Assembly: GCA_040954595.2 (NCBI GenBank)
Contig: CM082587.2
Coordinates: 12,090,001 to 12,154,000 of the forward strand
Direction of reading: 5' to 3'
Source of the DNA: Balanoglossus misakiensis
Lineage: Eukaryota; Hemichordata
DNA length: 64,000 nt
The notes under the pieces are model-generated. The model ran no database searches, was not told the DNA's origin, and saw nothing but the letters and a program-made list of their open reading frames with translations. Positions within the stretch are counted from its first letter, which is position 1; every line of letters starts with the position of its first letter. Below, piece after piece: positions 56,853 through 64,000 of this stretch. Position numbers and translations under genes: made by a program.

Positions 56853-57050
56853 ATGAAATAAGTGCGGAGCCTGCACGCACATCCCGTCTTCTGTGCCCTG
56901 CTGGACAATCGTGTACAGATTCAATGTAAGATCCGCTTGACTGTGGCAATGGTGAATATGCTATGGAAGGCGACGGCACATGCACGCCTTGTCCAGCAGG
57001 ATCCAAGTGTCCAACCATGTCACCCGTAGTTGATTGTTCAACAGTTACTG
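56853..57050 (+). pseudogene. GCC2/GCC3-like exon with TAA (block C')
   Basis: Counterpart of 34829-35026 with the same TAA (SM, stop, DPLDCGN). A further Cys to Arg change, ARTSRLLCPAG, is private to this copy. Confidence 0.8.
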
Positions 57051-57275
57051 GTAAGTTGGGCTGCAAATCACTCTTGTGACTTCCCTGTGTTATAGCATGA
57101 CATACACAGAAAATTAAACTGTTATGCTCATTGGAGTTGATATTGTGATGCGCTTTGAAAAACACAATGATTCCACTGAAGAGGTATAGTACAGTAACAC
57201 CTGTGATTACGGACATCTCTCTAATAAGGGATCGTTGGACCAAACCAATCGTTCTTTGAATTTTTTCTGTGATAG

Positions 57276-57372
57276 GTTCATACTCGCTAGGTTCGGCCAC
57301 GTCCTTCTGGTTATGAATGCACAACTACAAATGTCACACAGTGCGCTACAGGGCAGTAAAGTGTTGAAGGAG
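57276..57372 (+). pseudogene. GCC2/GCC3-like exon with TAA (block C')
   Basis: Counterpart of 35252-35348 with the same stop after CATGQ. One change, Ser to Met-like, in the TTTS loop. Confidence 0.7.
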
Positions 57373-57492
57373 GTAAGTCTTGAAATCTCTTTTCTTCTGG
57401 TCTCGATTTGAACATGGTTCCACAAGTTGTTTACATCACTTGTAGTTTTACATATTTTTTGAGTTCAACAGCTATGCTATACATGGTGTCCT

Positions 57493-58132
57493 GAGAAGTC
57501 GACCAGTATGAGAAGTCGGTATCGGCCAGTACGAGAAGTCGGCCTGTGGGAGAGAACCCTGGTACTTTGTGTTATATATAACTGTTTCACTACGAGATGT
57601 TTCCTTGATGTACAGGAGCTGAGATATTTGTACAAATAGCCGATGAATTTTAAAACTGTCTGTTCACTTTGCATGTACGTCACCGGGGTACGTCAACATC
57701 AGTCACCTGCACTTCTTGCGCTGCGCCAGTAGTCTGTTCCTCGTCACGTTTGTTTGTTTGGTTTTGTCTCAAAGTATGAATATACACATACATCTTCTAT
57801 GTATTTTAGTAGGCTTTGAAACAACTCCCTTTAATCAGAAATGTCACAGGAATTTGGCGAACAACCTAAGCTCCTTACGCGGATACGGGGCTGGCGAACC
57901 GGTACGGATGCCAGACGCCATTATTTGAAATGACGCCATTGTGTTGTCAAGAATTTGGGAAATCCGTCCAAATGAAAATATTTAGTGCAATTATATTTTA
58001 TTAAGTGTTGTTATAAGTAATCTGGGTCATCACTGCACTATTCGGGTACAAGTTCAACAACTGGCCGACTTCTCGTACTGGCCGACTTCTCATACGCGCG
58101 TACTGGCCGACTTCTAATCTGGCCGACTTCTC
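57493..58132. mobile_element. Foldback with iterated GGCCGACTTCTC ends (block C')
   Basis: Counterpart of 35469-36102. The right end has an additional TAATCTGGCCGACTTCTC unit, so the terminal array has changed length since the copies separated. Confidence 0.75.
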
Positions 58133-58693
58133 AAGTATTCCTATACATTAGTGAAAATTGGGGAAACTGGTGTTTTCAGACAACTTATGAAGTCCCTTTC
58201 GCAATATTAACTCTAAAACAGCGGGTGATTTCCTTTTAAAATTTAACCAAATAAGCATACTTGGGGTCAACCATCTAGAGTTTTGAAAAAGTGCCCTTTA
58301 TCTAGCACCTCTGTCAGATTTTGCCAGGCTCGTAGATTTTTGTAAAATGGCCTCAAAAATAAGAATTTTGGGAGGTTTGTCATATTTTTTCACCATTGTA
58401 GAATCTAAATGTTCTGAATTATTTTATTTTTAGCAATTTTGAGATTGATTCATGTTCAGTATGATAATCGCATGTCAATACAACTGTTACATTAAAGGAA
58501 AAGTTCAAATCCGCCTAAAACCACATTGCATTGGTACCTAGTTAAGTTGTCCTCACTTTTGACGCAAAATTTTGATGTGCAATGCACGTGTCTGTGAAAT
58601 TGACGAATAAAAAAATTGTATACCAGTGCAAAATTAAAAACTCCCTGTGCAGCCTTCTTGGCAACTGCATGCTGGGAAAAGTACTCGGATGAT

Positions 58694-58897
58694 TGTTATG
58701 TTTCCATCAACATGGGAATAATAATGCGATCTTTAGGTATAACAACAACCTATTTATTGATCGGCTGAAAAGACTCAACAATGTGCTTCGCCTAATCTGG
58801 GCGGAAGTGACGTCGTACAGCAATTCATAAACAAGTGGAACACCAACAATGCAACACTAGAGGGCGCTATATTGATCGTAGTTATCAGAATACTACA
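58694..58897 (-). repeat. 3' LTR of the gypsy element
   Basis: On the minus strand it starts TGTAGTATTCTGATAAC and ends GAAACATAACA (TG...CA). It holds a CTAGAGGGCGCTATATTGAT segment that may include the promoter's TATA-like stretch. Confidence 0.93.
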
Positions 58898-58913
58898 TCC
58901 CCTCTTCTTTAAG
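58898..58913 (-). promoter_or_regulatory. Polypurine tract
   Basis: Minus strand CTTAAAGAAGAGGGGA directly abuts the 3' LTR, as required for plus-strand DNA priming. Confidence 0.85.
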
Positions 58914-59117
58914 ATAAATTGTTTCAAAACTCTTTTTTGAATACGAATGTCACTGTGAATTGTCCTGTGCAAACTCTGCATTCATCTTGAATCAGTCTTT
59001 GTCAAAATCAAACGCAACGAACATGAAAAATACTCTGGGAAAAATGTGATAAATTTTCCTCTTTTTAACTCAACTTTCTGTGGAACAAATGGCGTATCTC
59101 AATATCAGAAAAAGCTA

Positions 59118-60569
59118 TCAATCAGTCACATAGTCTTTGTATCGAGACGGCTTTTGTATGTTTGTTCTGGTTCGTGTTGATCTCAACGATTCTTGGGCTG
59201 GTGACGCTGGCGTTGCGGGTTGTTGAGGCGGTGTTCCCTCTGTGACTGCTGGTGCAATATTGTGTTGATCCATCCCTGTCTGTGCTGGTTTCAGTTCTGC
59301 GCTGACTGGTTTCAGGTGGATCCTGTTGCGTCGCATTTGTTTCCCGTTGTCTAACTTCACGGTGTAGGACCTAGGTGTGTTTGCTGGGGCTACAACTCTC
59401 GCTGGACTCCATGTTTTGCTGATTGGGTTTTGTATATGGACTTGTTGACCTGTCAGCAATTCTGGTAGTTGTCTGGAGTGCTGGTCGTGGCTGGAAGTCT
59501 GGGCCTGCTGTTGAGATGTCAGGTATTGACGAACTTCCTCCCCGTTTCTTGCTGGGTGAATTTTGGCTGGGAGAGTTGTCTTGCATGCTCTGCTGTTCAG
59601 CAACTCAGCTGGTGATGGTATGTTGGACTTCAATGGAGTCGCGCGAAGTGCCAACAATGCTAGATTCGGATCATCTCCGGACTCTTTGCACTTCATCAGG
59701 ATGTTCTTCACGGTCTGTACATGTCGCTCGATAAAACCGTGCCCTTTGGGATAGTATGGTGATGATGTGACTATCGCAAAACCATATTTCTCAGTTAGGC
59801 TGTGGAAGTCTCTAGCTGTAAACTGAGATCCGTTGTCACAAACTAGTTTCTCGGGTATTCCTTGCTCTGCAAATAGAACTCGGAGGGCTCTCATAATGGT
59901 ACTGGCTCTGAGGTCTTCAAGTTTCCTAATAAAGGGGAACTTGGAGTAGTAGTCAGCAACTATCATGTACCATGTTTGGTTCACGTAGAATAGGTCTGCT
60001 CCAATTGTGTGCCACGGTCGTGGTGGAATTTCCATTGGAATCATCGGTTCCTTCTGCTGGGAATTCTGGAATTTCTGGCACGCGTTGCATCCTGTTACTA
60101 GTCTCTCTATATCTTTAGAAATTCCTGGCCAGTACACGCTGGATCTGGCTCTCAGCTTGCATTTCTCAATCCCCAGGTGACTGCTATGAATGCGTTGTAG
60201 CATTTCATCTCTCATTACTGCTGGTATGAGGAGTCGGCTGCCTATCAGGACAATACCATCTTCGATAGCGATATCGTCTCGAATAGACCAATAGGGTCGA
60301 ATATCAGCGTGAATGTCCTTGATGCTATCTGGCCATCCTTTCAGGACTTGCTGGATCAATAATTGAAGAATTTCATCTTTGGTAGTTTCTTCTTTGATCT
60401 CCATCTGTCTCATTGGTGTGATCTTCACCAGGTGGTGTATCTGGACTTTCATGTCACTGATTTCGTTCTGATCTTGCGGTGACAGTCTAGATAGTGCGTC
60501 GGCGAGTATCATCTGTTTGCCTGGCTTGTAGTGTATGGTGAAATCATACGGCTGTATGCGCAACAGCAT
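59118..60569 (-). CDS. Gypsy pol, RNase H end and integrase
   Basis: 483 codons, in the same frame as the upstream frame, three codons past the stop. It starts with the last RNase H motif (ADALSR). Integrase has the zinc site H127, H131, C161, C164 (HSSHLGIEKC, CNACQ). The catalytic triad is D192 (GADLF), D245 (CDNGSQF) and E281 (GFIERHV), the D-35-E spacing. The C-terminal part is basic and proline-rich. The enzyme inserts the DNA copy into the genome. The first Met is probably not a true start, because this is the tail of the polyprotein. Confidence 0.93.
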   Translation of the reverse strand: MLLRIQPYDFTIHYKPGKQMILADALSRLSPQDQNEISDMKVQIHHLVKITPMRQMEIKEETTKDEILQLLIQQVLKGWPDSIKDIHADIRPYWSIRDDIAIEDGIVLIGSRLLIPAVMRDEMLQRIHSSHLGIEKCKLRARSSVYWPGISKDIERLVTGCNACQKFQNSQQKEPMIPMEIPPRPWHTIGADLFYVNQTWYMIVADYYSKFPFIRKLEDLRASTIMRALRVLFAEQGIPEKLVCDNGSQFTARDFHSLTEKYGFAIVTSSPYYPKGHGFIERHVQTVKNILMKCKESGDDPNLALLALRATPLKSNIPSPAELLNSRACKTTLPAKIHPARNGEEVRQYLTSQQQAQTSSHDQHSRQLPELLTGQQVHIQNPISKTWSPARVVAPANTPRSYTVKLDNGKQMRRNRIHLKPVSAELKPAQTGMDQHNIAPAVTEGTPPQQPATPASPAQESLRSTRTRTNIQKPSRYKDYVTD

Positions 60570-60578
60570 TCTCTGTAA

Positions 60579-63269
60579 TCAGGGTGGTGCCTTGGTCAAA
60601 TTCTTCCTCTGAATTTGCTCCAACGGTCGATGATCACTCTCTACTATGAAACTTCTGCCGTAGAGATATGTGCGAAACTTCTCGCATCCGTAGACTACCG
60701 CGAGTAGTTCTCTTTCTATATTGGCGTATCGGGTTTCCGCTGGTGTCAGGGCCTTGGACGCAAATGCTATAGGTCTCTGTTCCTGTATGAGCACCGCTCC
60801 GATTCCCTTTTCCGATGCGTCGACTTGTAGAGTGACAGGCTTCTTACGGTCGTAGTAAGCAAGTGTAGTCTTTGTGCTGATCAGGTCCTTGATCATATTG
60901 AAAGACTTTGTGTGTGTCGGAGACCACTCAAACTCAGTGTCGTCTCTGATGAGCTCTCTCAGTGGTGCTGTGTGTTCAGCTAATCTGGGTATGAATGAAC
61001 CCATGTAGTTCAACATTCCGAGGAATGTGCGCAGTTCGGTTTTGTCTCTAGGCGGATGCATCATCTCTATCGCCTTGACCTTTTCTGGGTTGGGTTTAAC
61101 TCCGTCTTCTGTGTATAACATGCCAAAGAAACTACATTCTTTTGTCTTGATGTAGCATTTCTCTTTGTTCAGTTTAATGCCTGCTTTCCTGGTTCGTTCC
61201 ATGGCTTCGTGTAGATGCAGGTCATGGTGTCGCTCCCCTGATCCGAAGACTTGTATATCGTCTGCAATGCCGACTGCACCTTCACACTCTCTGTATGTTT
61301 CATCAATTTTGAATTGAAACACATCTTGGCTCATCCTTAGCCCAAATGGCATTCGTAGGAATCTGTAACGGCCATATGGTGTGTTAAAGGTCGTCAGGAA
61401 GGATAATTCTTCATCGATCTTTACATTCCAGTATCCGTTCCGCGCGTCTAGCTTGCTGAAAAGTGTTGCGCCTGCCAACTTTGGGGTAATCTCCTCCAAT
61501 GTGGGTGTAGGGTAATGATCCCTTTTAATGGCTTTGTTCAAGTCCTTCGGGTCCAGACAAATGCGAAGTCTTCCATTGTCTTTCTCCCGGACAACAAGAG
61601 AATTGACCCAGTTCGTAGGCTGGTTCACTTTGGCGATGATTTGCTTATCTTCCATCTCCTGTAGCTCGGTTTTGAGTCTATCCATTAGTTCTAATGGAAC
61701 TCTGCGGGCAGGGTGTACTACTGGTTGTACTTCTGGATCAAGAGTGATGTGGTATGTGTAGTTTTCAAAACATCCGACCACGTCGTCAAAGCAATCAGGG
61801 TACATCCTCAGCAACTGTTCTTTGCTCTTTATGGGAGGGCGGTCCCTGATGGGTGTATTACTGTCTATGTAGTCATCTGTAGGGTTTCTGTTTCTTCCTG
61901 CTGGCTTCTGTTCGTTCATCTTTCTTTTTTCCACTTCAACATTTCTTCCAGGCTGTGCTGTCTTGCACTCTGGGCTCGCCTGCACTTGTATGGCTTCTAC
62001 TGAACAGTTTATTTGTATCAGGTTTAAGGCTCTGCTTGCCTTTAACCCTAAAATGGCTGGGCCTGCGGCGTCAGTTACATAGAAGAGGCATCTGATTTTC
62101 CTCTCTCTATGTTCACATGGAATGACGATGGTGCCAAGCTGTTTGATTCTGGAACCTCCATATGCGGTAAGGATTGTTTTATTTTCCTTCAAGTGCCCGC
62201 GTTTTGGATTTCCGTGTTTATCCAGTTTCTCTGGAAATATGATCTTGAAATGGCGGAGGGGCAGTATATTGCTCTGTGCACCGGTATCAATCTTGCATTT
62301 CAGTGCTACTTTCCTTTTCTTTTCGCTCTGTGTGATTGTCAGTTTCGTGTATATTTCTTCTTGTCTGTTGATGTTGTCCAATGCATTTATTTTGATAGTT
62401 CCAACATCTAGGACTTCATCATCTATTTGATGCATGTTGCTGTTCGAGCGTGTCACATTATGGATTGGTTTTCCACCTCGTCTCTGCTGTGACTTCGGTT
62501 CGCTTGAGCTGGTTTTGGAACGGCATAACGCCTGCCAGTGATTAGGTTTCCCACAAATTCGGCATTTCGAGCCATATGCTGGGCAGTTACTTTTCACTGA
62601 GGTGTCATGCTTTTTTCCACAATGCGTACATTGTTTGGGGTGTGTTTTGTTGGGTTGCCTTTTTACTGCGTTGACAGCTTTGCTATCCACGGGACTAGCA
62701 ATTTGGCAATCTGTGAGCGTTTTCATGTGTTTTGTTGTGGCTTCTTGACCTCTAGCTATATCAAGTGCCTCCTTCAAGGTCAGGTTCTCATCACGCCCAA
62801 TAAGTTTCTTCTGTACTTCTTGGTGACAGATCCCCCATATCAACTGATCTACGAGTCTCGCTTCCTGTTCTTTTGTATCTCCAAATTTGCATTTGGCGGC
62901 TTCATTTTTCAATTTCGAAAAGAAATCATCAACTGGTTCTCCAGTGTCTTGTCTCATATCTTGGAATTGGTATCTATGTATGCGATGATTCGACTTCGGC
63001 TCTAAGTGTTCGGAAAATTTGTCGAATAGTACTGTGGGATCTTTCCGCTGGTCTTCATTTTCAAACGACCAACTGTTGTATTTGTCAAGACCTGGTTCAC
63101 CGGACCATAGAAGTATGTAGCTAGCTTTCTCTTCATCGTTAGCATCTTTAAGTGCTGTCTTAAATGTTAACTCACATTTTTGACGAAAACGACTGAAGGC
63201 TATTGCTAGATCTGGCGCGTCCCATTCCATCTTTGGGGCTGTGAAGGGCGTTTGTAGTGCGGCCGCCAT
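60579..63269 (-). CDS. Gypsy gag-protease-reverse transcriptase-RNase H, ends at a premature stop
   Basis: 896 codons. Residues 1-200 are gag-like. Knuckles at about 214-249 (CTHCGKK..., CRICGKPNHWQALC). Protease DTGA near 328. RT around 545-720 with D608 (LDARNGYW) and the IADD box at 668-671, where Ile replaces the usual Tyr. RNase H acidic residues at about D817 (LQVDASEKG), E852 and D879 (ESDHRP). The frame ends at TGA, 60579-60581, before RNase H is complete. The start lies about 110 bp after the 5' LTR. RT copies the RNA, and the stop would cut off integrase unless read through. Confidence 0.95.
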   Translation of the reverse strand: MAAALQTPFTAPKMEWDAPDLAIAFSRFRQKCELTFKTALKDANDEEKASYILLWSGEPGLDKYNSWSFENEDQRKDPTVLFDKFSEHLEPKSNHRIHRYQFQDMRQDTGEPVDDFFSKLKNEAAKCKFGDTKEQEARLVDQLIWGICHQEVQKKLIGRDENLTLKEALDIARGQEATTKHMKTLTDCQIASPVDSKAVNAVKRQPNKTHPKQCTHCGKKHDTSVKSNCPAYGSKCRICGKPNHWQALCRSKTSSSEPKSQQRRGGKPIHNVTRSNSNMHQIDDEVLDVGTIKINALDNINRQEEIYTKLTITQSEKKRKVALKCKIDTGAQSNILPLRHFKIIFPEKLDKHGNPKRGHLKENKTILTAYGGSRIKQLGTIVIPCEHRERKIRCLFYVTDAAGPAILGLKASRALNLIQINCSVEAIQVQASPECKTAQPGRNVEVEKRKMNEQKPAGRNRNPTDDYIDSNTPIRDRPPIKSKEQLLRMYPDCFDDVVGCFENYTYHITLDPEVQPVVHPARRVPLELMDRLKTELQEMEDKQIIAKVNQPTNWVNSLVVREKDNGRLRICLDPKDLNKAIKRDHYPTPTLEEITPKLAGATLFSKLDARNGYWNVKIDEELSFLTTFNTPYGRYRFLRMPFGLRMSQDVFQFKIDETYRECEGAVGIADDIQVFGSGERHHDLHLHEAMERTRKAGIKLNKEKCYIKTKECSFFGMLYTEDGVKPNPEKVKAIEMMHPPRDKTELRTFLGMLNYMGSFIPRLAEHTAPLRELIRDDTEFEWSPTHTKSFNMIKDLISTKTTLAYYDRKKPVTLQVDASEKGIGAVLIQEQRPIAFASKALTPAETRYANIERELLAVVYGCEKFRTYLYGRSFIVESDHRPLEQIQRKNLTKAPP

Positions 63270-63357
63270 CTTGTCAGGTCAGTTCGATGGTCTTTTCTTC
63301 TGTAGTTTTGGTGTCTTGTGTAGTCGATACTGTGTAAAGTCTGCTTACATCTGATCA

Positions 63358-63379
63358 CTCACGTTCACCGCTGCCACCA
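63358..63379 (-). promoter_or_regulatory. Primer-binding site
   Basis: Directly after the 5' LTR on the minus strand comes TGGTGGCAGCGGTGAACG. The TGG start complements a tRNA CCA end, as in LTR elements. I cannot name the tRNA. Confidence 0.75.
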
Positions 63380-63582
63380 TGTTATGTTTCCATCAACATG
63401 GGAATAATAATGCGATCTTAGGTATAACAACAACCTATTTATTGATCGGCTGAAAAGACTCAACAATGTGCTTCGCCTAATCTGGGCGGAAGTGACGTCG
63501 TACAGCAATTCATAAACAAGTGGAACACCAACAATGCAACACTAGAGGGCGCTATATTGATCGTAGTTATCAGAATACTACA
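63380..63582 (-). repeat. 5' LTR of the gypsy element
   Basis: 203 bp, identical to the other LTR except one T fewer in GCGATCTT(T)AGG. Near identity means very recent insertion. Confidence 0.93.
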
Positions 63583-63842
63583 ATGATGACAAAAAAGTTT
63601 CGGGGTTCCGTGTAGTGCTACCCCGGAATACAATGTTGGGTGCAGACTACAACTTTGGAAAAGAGATGCAGAATGTCATGTGATATAGTAGTGAAAACAA
63701 ATACACGTTGGTTCACGTATTTCAGCTCTCAGCAATCAGGGTGCATTGAAAGGCCTTGATTGGTGTGATATTCACAATTGATGATTATAAATACTTACAG
63801 TTGTATACTGTTTTATTTTGTAAATATTGTGTACATTTGCAG

Positions 63843-63972
63843 CAATGAATCCGTGCGAACACAAACCTTAACCCATGCCGGAATGCTGGTACTTGCCAAG
63901 CAATCCAGGGATCTTGTACAGGCGTCACATGTCAATGTGCTGGCTGCTACCTGGGCTTCACATGTGAAACAC
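63843..63972 (+). pseudogene. EGF-like exon with frameshift (block C')
   Basis: Counterpart of 37325-37454 with the same shift at CCTTAACCC. One change (CTATGT to CAATGT) alters a Leu to Gln between cysteines. Splice sites are intact. Confidence 0.78.
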
Positions 63973-64000
63973 GTGAGTACAGTACTTTGTCATTTATTAA

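Larger units (their letters stand above)
58694..63582 (-). mobile_element. Ty3/gypsy LTR retrotransposon, nearly intact
   Basis: The element is 4889 bp between ATGAT duplications (58689-58693 and 63583-63587). The same site is empty in block C at 37065-37069. The LTRs of 204 and 203 bp differ by one T. Minus-strand order is 5' LTR, primer-binding site, gag-pro-RT-RNase H-integrase, polypurine tract, 3' LTR. Layout with two gag knuckles and integrase last marks Ty3/gypsy, probably near the Mag or K02A2.6-type lineage. Mobility now depends on the one stop at 60579. Confidence 0.95.
54021..64000 (+). repeat. Duplicated block C, second copy (C')
   Basis: It matches 30208-37480 in order and orientation up to the end of the window. 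It carries its own insertions (54305-54731 and 58694-63582), has a deletion equivalent to 36235-36640, and lacks the two elements found in copy C. Confidence 0.92.

Noticed and set aside
61528-63124. Several plus-strand frames of 77-132 codons
   Set aside because: They are antisense to the gypsy polyprotein, which has clear motifs on the minus strand.

Overview
This is animal nuclear DNA, AT-rich, with small phase-1 exons scattered in long, repeat-filled introns. The domain content (EGF-like and GCC2/GCC3 cysteine modules, a Mediator MED25 fragment) and the mobile-element mix (CR1/L2-like LINEs, a Ty3/gypsy element, an XPG/OTU DNA transposon, many foldback and TTAA elements) fit a marine invertebrate, perhaps a hemichordate or cephalochordate. 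I cannot fix the species. No bacterial-type features, rRNA, tRNA or CRISPR arrays were recognised.

The host locus is one plus-strand, multi-exon gene or gene remnant for a secreted or membrane cysteine-rich protein. Calcium-binding EGF exons (546, 3196, 8228, 10308) come first, then GCC2/GCC3-like exons (31905 to 36504), then a run of one-EGF-per-exon modules with the pattern NPC..NGG.C...C.C..C..G..C (37325 to 49822). About half of the exons carry a stop codon, a frameshift, a lost splice site or an insertion, so this copy is probably a pseudogene. Three exons of a MED25 homologue (4789-7293) lie in the same orientation between EGF exons.

Two blocks occur twice. Block A is at 1-3549 and again at 25829-28550. 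Block C is at 30208-37480 and again at 54021-64000. The paired copies are nearly identical and share most exon lesions, but differ by clean presence or absence of mobile elements, so each serves as the empty-site control for the other. They are either a recent segmental duplication or two alleles left side by side by the assembler.

Mobile DNA fills most of the rest. The largest element is 13899-25495: matching terminal repeats, a TGTA target duplication, and decayed coding for OTU, a DUF6589-like region, an XPG-type nuclease and a CXC cysteine domain. A 3-kb hairpin/TIR element, itself a stack of foldbacks, is nested in it, as is a LINE fragment. The youngest element is a 4.9-kb Ty3/gypsy retrotransposon at 58694-63582, with LTRs differing by one base and a polyprotein broken by one in-frame stop. 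Others include a 574-bp hAT-like element carrying a helicase fragment (1881-2454), a 1.3-kb long-TIR element with a 9-10 bp duplication (32238-33547), a 427-bp foldback with a 10-bp duplication (54305-54731), and a 1.65-kb element built of 534-bp tandem units that separates an exon from its splice donor (39375-41028).
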